Assembly (NCBI RefSeq): GCF_900102895.1
Contig: NZ_FNGD01000001.1
Location: forward strand, 310,001-374,000
Source: Arthrobacter sp. ov407
Lineage (GTDB): Bacteria; Actinomycetota; Actinomycetes; Actinomycetales; Micrococcaceae
Reading direction: 5' to 3'
DNA: 64,000 nucleotides
Below the pieces are notes generated by a model, which searched no databases, had not been told where the DNA came from, and worked only from the letters and a program-made list of their open reading frames with translations. Both the position numbers and the translations under genes were made by a program. Positions 1 through 8,901 of this stretch are shown here, one piece after another; position 1 is the first letter of the stretch; every line of letters begins with the position of its first letter.

Positions 1-380
1 GCCCCACGCCGCGTGACTACAGCCAGCGCACCCCCAAGAAGATGATTGCTGCTGCACTGCGCGGCGCACTCTCGGACCGCGCCCGCAACGGCCGCGTCCA
101 CGTCATTGCTGATCTGGTTGCCGGCTCCAAGCCGTCCTCCAAGGAAGCACTGGCAACCCTGCGCGGAGTCTCCGAGCGCAAGAACCTGCTCGTTGTCATT
201 GAGCGCGCCAACGATGTTGCTGCACTGTCCGTGCGCAACCTCGAGGAAGTTCACGTTCTGTACGCAGACCAGCTGAACACCTACGACGTTCTCGTTTCCG
301 ACGACGTAGTCTTCACCAAGGCTGCCTACGAAGCATTCGTTGCTGACAAGGTTGCAAAGAACGAGGAGGATGCCAAGTGA
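1..380 (+). CDS. rplD: 50S ribosomal protein L4 (uL4), C-terminal part
   Basis: This is the C-terminal ~125 residues of ribosomal protein uL4, a 23S rRNA binding protein that lines the peptide exit tunnel. The reading frame is open from base 3 ([14 protein letters not shown]...) and the true start lies left of the window. The motif RTPKK followed by a Rossmann-like segment ending in [34 protein letters not shown] residues is typical of bacterial L4. The stop TGA overlaps the GTG start of rplW by 4 bp, so the two are translationally coupled in the S10 operon. Truncation is only the window edge. Confidence 0.95.
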   Translation, partial: PTPRDYSQRTPKKMIAAALRGALSDRARNGRVHVIADLVAGSKPSSKEALATLRGVSERKNLLVVIERANDVAALSVRNLEEVHVLYADQLNTYDVLVSDDVVFTKAAYEAFVADKVAKNEEDAK

Positions 381-682
381 GTGCAGCCACCATCAAAGAC
401 CCGCGCGACGTCGTGCTTGCACCCGTTGTCTCGGAAAAGAGCTACGGCCTGATCGATGAGGGCAAGTACACCTTCCTGGTGGACCCCCGCTCGAACAAGA
501 CCGAGATCAAGCTGGCCGTGGAGAAGATTTTCTCCGTCAAGGTCGAATCGATCAACACCATCAACCGTGCCGGTAAGCGCAAGCGCACCAAATTCGGCTG
601 GGGTACCCGCAAGAACACCAAGCGTGCCATTGTGAGCCTCAAAGAAGGCACTATCGACATCTTCGGCGGTCCGCTTTCATAA
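377..682 (+). CDS. rplW: 50S ribosomal protein L23 (uL23)
   Basis: A 101-residue L23, normal length for bacteria. It sits at the tunnel exit and is the docking site for trigger factor and SRP. The core [13 protein letters not shown] near the N-terminus and the [20 protein letters not shown] loop in the second half are diagnostic. The start is GTG at 377, overlapping the rplD stop (GTGA). It is followed after 30 bp by rplB with its own Shine-Dalgarno (GAGGAAA). Confidence 0.97.
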   Translation: MSAATIKDPRDVVLAPVVSEKSYGLIDEGKYTFLVDPRSNKTEIKLAVEKIFSVKVESINTINRAGKRKRTKFGWGTRKNTKRAIVSLKEGTIDIFGGPLS

Positions 683-712
683 GCGGAGACCACTTTAACG
701 AGGAAATAAATT

Positions 713-1552
713 ATGGGAATCCGTAAATACAAGCCGACTACCCCGGGCCGTCGTGGCTCGAGCGTAGCGGACTTCACTGAAATCACGCGGTCGACGCCGG
801 AAAAGTCGTTGGTACGTCCCCTCCCGAAAAAGGGTGGCCGTAACAACTCCGGTAAGATCACGACCCGTCACAAGGGTGGTGGACACAAGCGCCAGTACCG
901 TCTGATCGACTTCCGTCGCCACGACAAGGACGGCGTCAACGCCCGCGTTGCCGAAATCGAGTACGACCCGAACCGTACGGCTCGGATCGCCCTCCTGCAC
1001 TACGTTGATGGCACCAAGCGTTACATCATCGCCCCGAACAAGCTGTCCCAGGGCGACTTCGTAGAGGCCGGCGCCGACGCTGACATCAAGCCCGGCAACA
1101 ACCTTCCGCTGCGCAACATCCCGGTCGGTACCGTAATCCACGCAGTCGAACTGCGTCCGGGTGGCGGCGCCAAGATGGGCCGCTCCGCCGGTGCATCGAT
1201 CCAGCTCGTTGCAAAGGAAGGCCGTTTCGCCCAGCTGCGTCTGCCTTCCGGCGAAATCCGCAACGTTGACGTGCGCTGCCGCGCAACCGTCGGCGAGGTC
1301 GGCAACGCCGAGCAGTCGAACATCAACTGGGGCAAGGCCGGCCGTATGCGGTGGAAGGGCGTTCGCCCGACCGTCCGTGGTGTCGCCATGAACCCGGTTG
1401 ACCACCCCCACGGTGGTGGCGAGGGTAAGACGTCCGGTGGACGTCACCCCGTCAACCCGAACGGTAAGCGCGAAGGCCGCACCCGCCGTCCCAACAAAGA
1501 GAGCGACAAGCTTATTGTTCGTCGCCGTCGTACTGGCAAGAACAAGCGATAG
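713..1552 (+). CDS. rplB: 50S ribosomal protein L2 (uL2)
   Basis: A full-length 279-residue L2, a primary 23S rRNA binder next to the peptidyl-transferase centre. The C-terminal signature [10 protein letters not shown], with the conserved histidines near residue 231, is intact, as is the N-terminal basic segment with [14 protein letters not shown] at 713 is preceded by GAGGAAATAAATT. It belongs to the S10 operon between rplW and rpsS. Confidence 0.98.
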   Translation: MGIRKYKPTTPGRRGSSVADFTEITRSTPEKSLVRPLPKKGGRNNSGKITTRHKGGGHKRQYRLIDFRRHDKDGVNARVAEIEYDPNRTARIALLHYVDGTKRYIIAPNKLSQGDFVEAGADADIKPGNNLPLRNIPVGTVIHAVELRPGGGAKMGRSAGASIQLVAKEGRFAQLRLPSGEIRNVDVRCRATVGEVGNAEQSNINWGKAGRMRWKGVRPTVRGVAMNPVDHPHGGGEGKTSGGRHPVNPNGKREGRTRRPNKESDKLIVRRRRTGKNKR

Positions 1553-1564
1553 GAGCCTGGACAC

Positions 1565-1846
1565 ATGCCACGCAGCCTGAAAAAAGGTCCTTTCGTTGAC
1601 CAGCACCTCTTTGTAAAGGTAGCCAGGGAAAACGAAAAGGGCACCAAGAACGTCATCAAGACCTGGTCCCGCCGTTCGATGATCGTCCCCGACATGCTCG
1701 GCCACACGATCGCCGTACACGACGGACGCAAGCACATCCCCGTGTTTGTCACTGAGTCGATGGTCGGGCACAAGCTCGGCGAATTCGCTCCCACGCGGAC
1801 ATTCCGCGGCCATGTCAAGGACGACCGTAAGGGCAAGCGCCGCTAG
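1565..1846 (+). CDS. rpsS: 30S ribosomal protein S19 (uS19)
   Basis: A 93-residue S19 that forms the head of the 30S subunit with S13 and contacts the A-site finger. It begins [12 protein letters not shown], the family hallmark, and contains the central [26 protein letters not shown] region and C-terminal [16 protein letters not shown] at 1565 has AGGAG about 10 bp upstream. It lies 12 bp after rplB in the same operon. Confidence 0.98.
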   Translation: MPRSLKKGPFVDQHLFVKVARENEKGTKNVIKTWSRRSMIVPDMLGHTIAVHDGRKHIPVFVTESMVGHKLGEFAPTRTFRGHVKDDRKGKRR

Positions 1847-1884
1847 GCGCCTGCACTTACGTCAAAGACGAGAGAAGGAAAGCA

Positions 1885-2250
1885 ATGGAAGCCAAGGCAA
1901 TTGCGCGTCACATCCGCGTAACGCCTATGAAGGCCCGGCGCGTCGTCAACCTTGTTCGTGGTAAGCAAGCGAATGAGGCTCTGGCAATTCTGAAGTTTGC
2001 CCCCCAGGCAGCTTCGGAGCCGGTATTCAAGGTAGTTCAGTCGGCAATCTCCAACGCCCGGGTCCTCGCGGACCGCGACGGCGTGGCGTTTGACGAAGGT
2101 GACCTCATCATCAGCGAAGCGTTTGTTGATGAAGGCCCGACCATGAAGCGGTTCCAGCCGCGAGCCCAGGGTCGTGCATTTCAGATCAAGAAGCGCACGA
2201 GCCACATCACCGTGGTAGTCGCTACCCCGGAGAAAGAGGAGGCTCGCTAA
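1885..2250 (+). CDS. rplV: 50S ribosomal protein L22 (uL22)
   Basis: A 121-residue L22 whose hairpin extends into the exit tunnel, the site of macrolide-resistance mutations. Visible features are the N-terminal [16 protein letters not shown], the central [11 protein letters not shown] and the C-terminal hairpin rich in Arg ending in RTSHITVVV. It starts at ATG 1885 after GAGAAGGAAAGCA. It abuts rpsC with no gap: its TAA is directly followed by the rpsC GTG. Confidence 0.98.
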   Translation: MEAKAIARHIRVTPMKARRVVNLVRGKQANEALAILKFAPQAASEPVFKVVQSAISNARVLADRDGVAFDEGDLIISEAFVDEGPTMKRFQPRAQGRAFQIKKRTSHITVVVATPEKEEAR

Positions 2251-3084
2251 GTGGGACAGAAAGTTAACCCGCACGGGTTCCGACTCGGCATCACCACCGA
2301 TCACGTATCGCACTGGTTTGCTGACAGCACCAAGGCCGGCCAGCGGTACAAGGACTTCGTTCGCGAAGACATCCGTATCCGCCAGCTCATGTCCACGGGC
2401 ATGGAGCGCGCCGGTATCGCCAAGGTCGAAATCGAGCGCACCCGCGACCGTGTCCGTGTGGATATCCACACGGCACGTCCGGGCATCGTCATCGGCCGCC
2501 GCGGCGCTGAAGCAGACCGCATCCGCGGCGAGCTTGAGAAGCTCACGGGCAAGCAGGTACAGCTGAACATCCTCGAGGTCAAGAACCCCGAGATGGAAGC
2601 CCAGCTTGTTGCCCAGGGCGTTGCTGAGCAGCTGACTTCCCGCGTGGCTTTCCGCCGTGCGATGAAGAAGGCCATGCAGTCCGCACAGCGTGCCGGTGCC
2701 AAGGGCATCCGGATCGCTTGCTCGGGTCGACTGGGCGGCGCAGAAATGTCCCGCTCGGAGTTCTACCGCGAAGGCCGTGTGCCCCTGCACACCCTGCGTG
2801 CGAACATCGACTACGGCTTCTACGAGGCCAAGACCACCTTCGGCCGCATCGGCGTGAAGGTCTGGATCTACAAGGGCGACGTCACTGCCAAGGAACTGGC
2901 TCAGCAGGCTGCTGCTGCTCCGTCCCGTGGCCGTGCCGGCGACCGCCCGGGCCGCCCGGGTGGCGCCGACCGTGGTGACCGCCGCCGTCGTACCGACCGC
3001 CCCGCAGCTGAGGCAGCACCCGCTGCTGCTGAAGCTCCGGCAGCTGAGGCAGCACCCGCTGCTGTAGAAGGAGGACAGGCTTAA
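2251..3084 (+). CDS. rpsC: 30S ribosomal protein S3 (uS3) with Ala/Arg-rich tail
   Basis: A 277-residue S3, which forms the mRNA entry channel with S4 and S5. The N-terminal domain starts [16 protein letters not shown] domain with the GRRGAE loop lies near residues 85-92, and the C-terminal domain has [21 protein letters not shown] sequence. Unlike the ~210-residue core of many bacteria, about 60 residues follow, first Arg/Gly-rich and then repeats of PAAEAAPAA type, a probably disordered extension common in actinobacteria. The start is GTG at 2251, immediately after the rplV stop. Confidence 0.98.
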   Translation: MGQKVNPHGFRLGITTDHVSHWFADSTKAGQRYKDFVREDIRIRQLMSTGMERAGIAKVEIERTRDRVRVDIHTARPGIVIGRRGAEADRIRGELEKLTGKQVQLNILEVKNPEMEAQLVAQGVAEQLTSRVAFRRAMKKAMQSAQRAGAKGIRIACSGRLGGAEMSRSEFYREGRVPLHTLRANIDYGFYEAKTTFGRIGVKVWIYKGDVTAKELAQQAAAAPSRGRAGDRPGRPGGADRGDRRRRTDRPAAEAAPAAAEAPAAEAAPAAVEGGQA

Positions 3085-3501
3085 ATGCTTATCCCACGTC
3101 GAGTCAAGCACCGTAAGCAGCACCACCCGGGTCGTTCCGGCGCTGCTACGGGCGGCACCCAGGTCTCCTTCGGTGAGTGGGGCATCCAGGCACTGAGCCC
3201 GGCCTACGTCACGAACCGTCAGATCGAATCTGCCCGTATCGCGATGACCCGCCACATCAAGCGTGGCGGAAAGGTCTGGATCAACATTTACCCGGACCGT
3301 CCGCTGACGAAGAAGCCGGCCGAAACCCGCATGGGTTCCGGTAAGGGTTCTCCGGAATGGTGGGTCTCAAACGTCAAGCCGGGCCGGGTTCTCTTCGAAC
3401 TCTCCGGTGTCAGTGAAGAGGTAGCTCGCGAGGCCCTGCGCCTGGCAATCCACAAGCTGCCGTTGAAGGCACGCATTGTGCGTCGCGAAGGTGGTGAGTA
3501 G
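3085..3501 (+). CDS. rplP: 50S ribosomal protein L16 (uL16)
   Basis: A 138-residue L16 that positions A-site tRNA at the peptidyl-transferase centre. It begins [19 protein letters not shown] and carries the conserved loop [18 protein letters not shown] near residues 75-93. The ATG directly follows the rpsC stop codon, so translation is probably coupled. Length and sequence are ordinary. Confidence 0.98.
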   Translation: MLIPRRVKHRKQHHPGRSGAATGGTQVSFGEWGIQALSPAYVTNRQIESARIAMTRHIKRGGKVWINIYPDRPLTKKPAETRMGSGKGSPEWWVSNVKPGRVLFELSGVSEEVAREALRLAIHKLPLKARIVRREGGE

Positions 3502-3503
3502 AA

Positions 3504-3833
3504 ATGGCAGTAGGATCCAAGGAACTTGCATCCGCACAGCTGGACGGTTTCGACAACGAGCGTCTCGTTGAAGAACTCCGCAAGGCCAAGGAAGAGCTGT
3601 TCAACCTGCGTTTCCAGTCCGCCACCGGTCAGCTGGAGAACCACGGTCGTCTGCGCGCGGTAAAGAAGGACATCGCCCGCATCTACACCGTTCTCCGTGA
3701 GCGCGAGCTCGGCATTCGTGCCGAGGTTGCCGCACCGGTTGTGGAAGCCAAGGAAGAGAAGAAGTCCAAGAAGGCTGCAACCAAGAAGGCTGAAAAGGCT
3801 GAAACGGTTGAGACCGAGGAGGATGCCAAGTGA
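3504..3833 (+). CDS. rpmC: 50S ribosomal protein L29 (uL29) with Lys/Glu tail
   Basis: The L29 core occupies about residues 1-72: two antiparallel helices with [21 protein letters not shown], which contact L23 at the tunnel exit. The protein is 109 residues, against about 65 in E. coli. The extra ~37 residues are a Lys/Glu/Ala-rich tail ([16 protein letters not shown]...), probably disordered. Its TGA overlaps the rpsQ GTG by 4 bp. The start is ATG 3504, two bases after rplP. Confidence 0.96.
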   Translation: MAVGSKELASAQLDGFDNERLVEELRKAKEELFNLRFQSATGQLENHGRLRAVKKDIARIYTVLRERELGIRAEVAAPVVEAKEEKKSKKAATKKAEKAETVETEEDAK

Positions 3834-4138
3834 GTGAAAAGGACGAGAACGTGACGGAAACTGTTTCCGACGCAGCCAAGGCTGACGAGCGCGGTTACCG
3901 TAAGACGAAGCGCGGCTATGTCGTCTCGGACAAGATGGAAAAGACCATCACTGTCCAGGTCGAAGACCGCGTGAAGCACGCCCTCTACGGCAAGGTCATC
4001 CGCCGCAACGCCAAGATCAAGGCTCACGACGAAGAGAACAGCGCCGGCATCGGCGACCTCGTGCTCCTCGCCGAGACCCGCCCGCTCTCCGCTACCAAGC
4101 GGTGGCGTCTGGTCGAGATCCTCGAGAAGGCCAAGTAA
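3830..4138 (+). CDS. rpsQ: 30S ribosomal protein S17 (uS17)
   Basis: A 102-residue S17 OB-fold protein that binds the 5' domain of 16S rRNA. An acidic N-terminal extension of about 20 residues precedes the core [19 protein letters not shown]. The conserved [13 protein letters not shown] and [16 protein letters not shown] segments are present. The start is GTG at 3830, overlapping the rpmC stop. It is the last gene before a 417-bp break that ends the S10-type transcript. Confidence 0.96.
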   Translation: MSEKDENVTETVSDAAKADERGYRKTKRGYVVSDKMEKTITVQVEDRVKHALYGKVIRRNAKIKAHDEENSAGIGDLVLLAETRPLSATKRWRLVEILEKAK

Positions 4139-4555
4139 CACCTGCACTTGTTGCCTGGTGATACAGCAGAAGCCCTCGTTCCCCTTTGGGAGAGCGGGGG
4201 CTTCTGCGTTGCCGGCGGTCGCTGCAGCGACGCCGTCGGGAGCGTGGGCTGGCGTGTGCTGGCACCATGGCTGTGATATGGGGATACGCCCAAAACGTGC
4301 TAAGATTTTGAGTTTGTATGGCGCCTTTAGTGCGCCGTCATCAACCTCGTAAACAATCGTGCCACGGCATAGTGCCCCCTTGCGCCCCGACTCGTCGGGA
4401 ACCGCTTGGGAAGCAAATGTTTTTGGCACGGGCGTTTAGGCCTGGTTCTGGCAAAATCCAGGCAGGTCAAGAGACACCCCGATCAACCGTTCCGCAAGGC
4501 TCATTCCGTAGGAAGATTTTCGGTCTGAGAACCAGCGCGACGCAAGGAGTAAATA
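4139..4555 (+). promoter_or_regulatory. 417-bp break between rpsQ and rplN: terminator, candidate promoter and long leader
   Basis: No convincing gene was found here. After the hairpin at 4166-4207 there is a candidate extended -10 (TGC then TAAGAT, 4298-4306) without a good -35. If it is used, the rplN transcript would carry a leader of about 240 nt. Base composition is visibly more A/T-rich around 4270-4420 than in the flanking genes, in keeping with a promoter. The promoter call is inference. Confidence 0.45.
4166..4207 (+). terminator. Hairpin downstream of rpsQ
   Basis: A 13-bp inverted repeat (GCAGAAGCCCTCG with CGGGGGCTTCTGC, one G-T pair) begins 28 bp after the rpsQ stop. It lacks a U-tract, as is common for actinobacterial terminators, and probably ends the rplD-rpsQ transcript at least partly. 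Confidence 0.7.
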
Positions 4556-4924
4556 GTGATTCAGCAGGAGTCGCGACTCAAGGTCGCCGACAACACGGGT
4601 GCTAAGGAAATCCTTACCATTCGCGTTCTCGGTGGATCTGGCCGTCGCTACGCAGGCATTGGCGACGTAATCGTCGCTACCGTCAAGGACGCAATTCCGG
4701 GCGGCAACGTAAAGAAGGGCGACGTCGTCAAGGCTGTCATCGTCCGTACCAAGAAGGAACGCCGCCGTGCGGATGGTTCCTACATCAAGTTTGACGAGAA
4801 CGCAGCCGTCATCCTGAAGAACGACGGTGACCCCCGCGGTACCCGTATCTTCGGACCGGTTGGTCGTGAACTTCGCGACAAGAAGTTCATGAAGATCGTT
4901 TCTCTGGCTCCGGAGGTGCTCTAG
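4556..4924 (+). CDS. rplN: 50S ribosomal protein L14 (uL14)
   Basis: A 122-residue L14, part of the intersubunit bridge B8 and the binding site for RsfS. It begins [20 protein letters not shown] and has the family block [17 protein letters not shown]. The start is GTG at 4556, preceded by AAGGAGTAAATA, a strong Shine-Dalgarno. It is the first gene of the spc-type operon, which runs unbroken to rplO. Confidence 0.98.
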   Translation: MIQQESRLKVADNTGAKEILTIRVLGGSGRRYAGIGDVIVATVKDAIPGGNVKKGDVVKAVIVRTKKERRRADGSYIKFDENAAVILKNDGDPRGTRIFGPVGRELRDKKFMKIVSLAPEVL

Positions 4925-4927
4925 TCC

Positions 4928-5287
4928 ATGGCTAAGATCAAAAAGGGTGACCTCGTTCAGGTCATCACTGGCGCCAAGGCTGAGCGCGGCGGCGACAAAG
5001 GCAAGCAGGGCAAGGTTCTGCGCGTATTCCCGGAGACCAACCGCGTGTTGGTTGAAGGCATTAACCGCGTAACCAAGCACACCAAGGTCGGTCAGTCGCA
5101 GCGCGGCACCAAGACCGGTGGCATCGAGGTCGTCGAGGCTTCGATCCACATCTCCAACGTGGCTCTGGTTGACCCGTCCACCAAGAAGCCCACCCGCGTC
5201 GGTTTCCGCACCGAGACCGTTGAGCGCGATGGCGTGAAGCGCGAAGTGCGTGTCCGCGTGGCCAAGAGCTCAGGGAAGGACATCTAA
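4928..5287 (+). CDS. rplX: 50S ribosomal protein L24 (uL24)
   Basis: A 119-residue L24, an assembly-initiator protein. A KOW motif is seen near the N-terminus ([29 protein letters not shown]), followed by [14 protein letters not shown]. Its stop TAA shares one base with the rplE ATG (TAATG). Confidence 0.98.
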   Translation: MAKIKKGDLVQVITGAKAERGGDKGKQGKVLRVFPETNRVLVEGINRVTKHTKVGQSQRGTKTGGIEVVEASIHISNVALVDPSTKKPTRVGFRTETVERDGVKREVRVRVAKSSGKDI

Positions 5288-5868
5288 TGACTGAGACTCT
5301 CGAGACTCCGGAAAGCAAGATCGTTCCTCGTCTGAAGACCAAGTACGCCGATTCCATCAAGAACACGCTGACTGAGGAATTCAAGTACCAGAACGTCAAC
5401 CAGGTTCCCCGCCTGGTCAAGGTCGTTGTGAACATGGGTGTTGGAGATGCCGCCAAGGACTCCAAGCTGATCGACGGCGCTGTCCGCGATCTGACCCTGA
5501 TCACCGGCCAGAAGCCGCAGGTAACCAAGGCCCGCAAGTCGATCGCACAGTTCAAGCTGCGCGAAGGCATGCCGATCGGTGCACACGCAACTCTGCGTGG
5601 GGACCGCATGTGGGAATTCCTGGACCGTCTGGTCACGCTGGCTCTGCCGCGTATCCGTGACTTCCGTGGCCTCAGCGGCAAGCAGTTCGATGGCAACGGC
5701 AACTACACCTTCGGTCTGACCGAGCAGGTTATGTTCCACGAGATCGACCAGGATTCCATCGACCGCGTTCGCGGCATGGACATCACCGTCGTGACCACTG
5801 CCAAGACCGACGACGAAGGCCGCGCGCTGCTCAAGGCGCTTGGCTTCCCGTTCAAGACCGAAGATTAA
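5287..5868 (+). CDS. rplE: 50S ribosomal protein L5 (uL5)
   Basis: A 193-residue L5 that binds 5S rRNA and contacts P-site tRNA. Conserved blocks include [16 protein letters not shown], the [21 protein letters not shown] loop and C-terminal [25 protein letters not shown]. The start overlaps the rplX stop by 1 bp. The next gene is rpsH; the S14 gene often found in this slot is absent. Confidence 0.98.
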   Translation: MTETLETPESKIVPRLKTKYADSIKNTLTEEFKYQNVNQVPRLVKVVVNMGVGDAAKDSKLIDGAVRDLTLITGQKPQVTKARKSIAQFKLREGMPIGAHATLRGDRMWEFLDRLVTLALPRIRDFRGLSGKQFDGNGNYTFGLTEQVMFHEIDQDSIDRVRGMDITVVTTAKTDDEGRALLKALGFPFKTED

Positions 5869-5964
5869 TCTAGCTACGTAAAAGGTCCGTCCGCGCTCCT
5901 TTCCGAATTCTGTTCGGGACAACCAGCACGGCGGAAACCGTTATGAGGAAGGGCAAGAGCCCAC

Positions 5965-6363
5965 ATGACAATGACAGATCCCGTCGCAGACATGCTTACG
6001 CGTCTGCGCAACGCTAACTCGGCATACCACGATTCCGTGTCCATGCCGTACAGCAAGCTCAAGGCACGCGTTGCCGACATCCTGAAGGCTGAAGGCTACA
6101 TCGCCTCCTGGAAAGAAGAAGACGCTGAGGTTGGCAAGAAGCTGACCCTCGAGCTCAAGTTCGGTCCGAACCGCGAGCGTTCAATCGCTGGCGTTCGTCG
6201 TATTTCCAAGCCGGGACTGCGCGTTTACGCAAAGTCCACCAACCTGCCGCACGTGCTCGGTGGCCTGGGTGTCGCAATCCTGTCCACCTCTTCCGGCCTC
6301 TTGACTGACAAGCAGGCCGGCAAGAAGGGCGTGGGCGGCGAAGTCCTCGCTTACGTCTGGTAA
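5965..6363 (+). CDS. rpsH: 30S ribosomal protein S8 (uS8)
   Basis: A 132-residue S8, a primary 16S rRNA binder and, in E. coli, the spc operon repressor. It contains [14 protein letters not shown] near the N-terminus and the C-terminal signature [29 protein letters not shown] 5965 follows GAGGAAGGGCAAGAGCCCAC. The 96-bp space upstream is too short for an S14 gene. Confidence 0.98.
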   Translation: MTMTDPVADMLTRLRNANSAYHDSVSMPYSKLKARVADILKAEGYIASWKEEDAEVGKKLTLELKFGPNRERSIAGVRRISKPGLRVYAKSTNLPHVLGGLGVAILSTSSGLLTDKQAGKKGVGGEVLAYVW

Positions 6364-6381
6364 CGGGAAAGGAAGAGAATA

Positions 6382-6918
6382 ATGTCACGTATTGGACGTC
6401 TCCCCATCACCGTTCCTGCCGGCGTTGAGGTCAAGGTTGACGGCTCTGTCGTCAGCGTCAAGGGTTCCAAAGGCGAGCTGAGCCACACTGTGGCCAGCCC
6501 GATCGAGGTTTCCCTGGAAGAAGGCACCCTGACTGTCGCCCGCCCGAACGACGAGCGCGCCTCACGTTCGCTGCACGGCCTGACCCGCACCCTGATCGCC
6601 AACATGATCCAGGGTGTCACCGCAGGCTACGAGAAGAAGCTTGAGATTGTCGGTACTGGTTACCGCGTCCAGGCCAAGGGTTCTGACCTGGAGTTCGCTC
6701 TGGGTTACAGCCACCCGGTTAACGTCTCGGCACCGAACGGCATCACCTTTGCAGTTGAGACCCCGACCAAGCTCTCTGTTTCAGGTATCTCCAAGCAGCA
6801 GGTCGGCGAGGTTGCTGCCAACATTCGCAAGCTGCGGAAGCCGGACCCCTACAAGGGCAAGGGCATCCGTTACGCAGGCGAAGTCATCCGCCGCAAGGTC
6901 GGAAAGGCTGGTAAGTAA
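6382..6918 (+). CDS. rplF: 50S ribosomal protein L6 (uL6)
   Basis: A 178-residue L6 with two related alpha/beta domains that bind the factor-binding region near the sarcin-ricin loop. It begins [17 protein letters not shown] and ends with the conserved [19 protein letters not shown] block. ATG 6382 is preceded by GGAAAGGAAGAGAATA. Confidence 0.98.
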   Translation: MSRIGRLPITVPAGVEVKVDGSVVSVKGSKGELSHTVASPIEVSLEEGTLTVARPNDERASRSLHGLTRTLIANMIQGVTAGYEKKLEIVGTGYRVQAKGSDLEFALGYSHPVNVSAPNGITFAVETPTKLSVSGISKQQVGEVAANIRKLRKPDPYKGKGIRYAGEVIRRKVGKAGK

Positions 6919-6920
6919 CC

Positions 6921-7304
6921 ATGGCGATCGCAATTAACAAGAAGCGTACGAACAAGAGCAAGTCTGCCCAGCGCAGCCGCCGCCAGCTTCGTATCCGCAA
7001 GCGCATCTCCGGTACGGCTGTACGCCCGCGTCTGGTCGTCAACCGTTCCGCACGTCACGTATTCGTCCAGGTTGTCGATGACACCAAGGGCCTGACCGTG
7101 GCTAGCGCCTCCACACTGGAAGCCGACCTTCGTGCATTCGACGGTGACAAGACCGCCAAGGCCAAGCGCGTTGGCGAACTGGTCGCCGAGCGTGCCAAGG
7201 CTGCCGGTATCGAAGCAGTTGTCTTCGACCGCGGTGGTAACAAGTACCACGGCCGGATCGCCGCCGTCGCTGACGGCGCACGTGAAGGTGGGCTGGCACT
7301 GTGA
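6921..7304 (+). CDS. rplR: 50S ribosomal protein L18 (uL18)
   Basis: A 127-residue L18 that carries 5S rRNA into the 50S central protuberance. It has the basic N-terminus, then [20 protein letters not shown] and the C-terminal [26 protein letters not shown] signature. It starts two bases after rplF, and its TGA overlaps the rpsE GTG by 4 bp. Confidence 0.98.
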   Translation: MAIAINKKRTNKSKSAQRSRRQLRIRKRISGTAVRPRLVVNRSARHVFVQVVDDTKGLTVASASTLEADLRAFDGDKTAKAKRVGELVAERAKAAGIEAVVFDRGGNKYHGRIAAVADGAREGGLAL

Positions 7305-8011
7305 CCGAAAATAACGAAAAGGACATTCAGGTGACTGAAGCTGTAGCTGCTCCGGCAACTGAGACCGCTGCGCCTGCTACCACTGACGACCGCCGTGGTG
7401 GCGCCCGTCGTGGCGAGCGTGGCGACCGCGGCCAGGGCCGTGGCGACCGTGGCGGCCGTGGTGGCCGTGACGGCGGCCGCGAGGCCGAGAAGAGCCAGTT
7501 CGTAGAGCGCGTTGTAACCATCAACCGTGTTTCCAAGGTCGTCAAGGGTGGTCGTCGCTTCAGCTTCACCGCCCTCGTCGTCGTCGGTGACGGCAACGGC
7601 ATGGTCGGCGTCGGCTACGGCAAGGCCAAGGAAGTTCCCGCCGCCATCGCGAAGGGCGTTGAAGAGGCCAAGAAGTCCTTCTTCCGCGTTCCCCGCATCG
7701 GCAGCACCATCCCGCACCGCGTTCAGGGTGAGGCCGCCGCTGGCGTCGTCATGCTGCGTCCGGCTTCCGCCGGTACCGGTGTTATCGCCGGTGGCCCGGT
7801 CCGTGCAGTACTGGAGTGCGTGGGCATCCACGACATCCTCTCCAAGTCGCTCGGTTCCTCCAACGCCATCAACATCGTTCACGCGACCGTTGATGCCCTG
7901 AAGCGCCTCGAAGAGCCGGCAGCAGTGGCAGCACGCCGCGGCCTCCCGCTCGATGAGATCGCTCCGCCGGCAATGGTGAAGGCTCTCCTGAACCAGAAGG
8001 CAGGTGTCTGA
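7301..8011 (+). CDS. rpsE: 30S ribosomal protein S5 (uS5) with Arg/Gly-rich N-terminus
   Basis: A 236-residue S5, which helps decoding fidelity at the mRNA entry site. The double-stranded-RNA-binding core starts near residue 65 ([21 protein letters not shown]) and shows [21 protein letters not shown]. About 65 residues precede it, Asp/Arg/Gly-rich with several RGGR-type motifs, so the protein is longer than the 166 residues of E. coli. The GTG start at 7301 overlaps the rplR stop. Confidence 0.97.
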   Translation: MTENNEKDIQVTEAVAAPATETAAPATTDDRRGGARRGERGDRGQGRGDRGGRGGRDGGREAEKSQFVERVVTINRVSKVVKGGRRFSFTALVVVGDGNGMVGVGYGKAKEVPAAIAKGVEEAKKSFFRVPRIGSTIPHRVQGEAAAGVVMLRPASAGTGVIAGGPVRAVLECVGIHDILSKSLGSSNAINIVHATVDALKRLEEPAAVAARRGLPLDEIAPPAMVKALLNQKAGV

Positions 8012-8014
8012 GTC

Positions 8015-8221
8015 ATGGCTAAGAACGTGCTTGTCTCCGACGCAAAGTTGGAGATCACTCAGATCAAGTCCGCCATTGGCGGCAAGCAGAACCAGCGCGA
8101 CACCCTGCGGTCCCTCGGCCTGAAGCGGATCGGACACACCGTTGTCCGCACCGCCGACGCCGTGACCGTCGGGATGCTCAACACGGTTCCGCACCTGGTA
8201 AAGGTAGAGGAGGCGAAGTAA
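8015..8221 (+). CDS. rpmD: 50S ribosomal protein L30 (uL30)
   Basis: A 68-residue L30 of the 50S subunit. It has [34 protein letters not shown], which is the whole ferredoxin-like fold signature. It begins 3 bp after rpsE and its TAA is immediately followed by the rplO ATG. Confidence 0.97.
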   Translation: MAKNVLVSDAKLEITQIKSAIGGKQNQRDTLRSLGLKRIGHTVVRTADAVTVGMLNTVPHLVKVEEAK

Positions 8222-8713
8222 ATGGCAGAGAAGAACACCGCCGAAAAGGCACAGGGCGCCGCTGAGAAGCAGAACGCACTGAAGGTTCACCACCTGCGTC
8301 CCGCCCCGGGTGCCAAGACCGCCAAGACCCGTGTTGGTCGTGGTGAAGGTTCCAAGGGTAAGACCGCTGGTCGCGGTACCAAGGGTACGAAGGCCCGCTA
8401 CCAGATCAAGGCTGGCTTTGCCGGCGGCCAGCTGCCGCTGCACATGCGCCTGCCGAAGCTGCGCGGCTTCAAGAATCCGTTCCGGGTTGAGTACCAGGTT
8501 GTAAACCTGGACAAGCTCAACGAGCTGTTCCCGGAAGGTGGCGCAGTCACCGTGGAGAACCTGGTCGAAAAGGGTGCCGTTCGCAAGAACCAGCCCGTCA
8601 AGGTGCTGGGCACCGGCGACATCACCGTCAAGGTTGACGTCACCGTCCACGCATTCTCGGCCAGCGCTGCTGACAAGATTGCCGCAGCAGGCGGAAGCAC
8701 CACCGCCCTCTAA
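8222..8713 (+). CDS. rplO: 50S ribosomal protein L15 (uL15)
   Basis: A 163-residue L15, a late-assembly protein of the 50S subunit. It has the motif [33 protein letters not shown] and the [20 protein letters not shown] loop. A ~20-residue acidic/basic N-terminal extension precedes the core. It is the last gene of the spc block and is followed by a strong intrinsic terminator. Confidence 0.97.
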   Translation: MAEKNTAEKAQGAAEKQNALKVHHLRPAPGAKTAKTRVGRGEGSKGKTAGRGTKGTKARYQIKAGFAGGQLPLHMRLPKLRGFKNPFRVEYQVVNLDKLNELFPEGGAVTVENLVEKGAVRKNQPVKVLGTGDITVKVDVTVHAFSASAADKIAAAGGSTTAL

Positions 8714-8742
8714 CGAGGCGGCGGGGCAGTTGCCCGTTGTTG

Positions 8743-8791
8743 AAAACTCCCGGTACCAGGGGCTCCGGCCCCCGGTGCCGGGAGTTTTTTT
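8743..8791 (+). terminator. Intrinsic terminator after rplO
   Basis: A long GC-rich stem (AAAACTCCCGG...ACC...GGGGC pairing with GCCCC...GGT...CCGGGAGTTTT), with a 3-nt loop and a run of seven T, starts 30 bp after rplO. It is the clearest rho-independent terminator in the window and separates the ribosomal operon from secY. Confidence 0.93.
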
Positions 8792-8811
8792 CACTTTTCG
8801 GGCCCTGCCGA

Positions 8812-8842
8812 TTGTTCGCCGGACGCATCCACCCGTTAGACT
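8812..8842 (+). promoter_or_regulatory. Candidate promoter for secY-adk
   Basis: TTGTTC (8812-8817) and TAGACT (8837-8842) are separated by 19 bp, just after the rplO terminator. TAGACT recurs as a -10-like hexamer before other genes in this window. The spacing is slightly long, so this is a moderate call. Confidence 0.4.
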
Positions 8843-8901
8843 CGGTTGTTGGGTTTATTTGACCTATCTCACACGACTTTACTTATTACTCAGGAGGACG
8901 C

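Noticed and set aside
5869..5964. Search for a small rpsN (S14) gene between rplE and rpsH
   Set aside because: The space is only 96 bp, and no frame shows the zinc-ribbon or S14 core.
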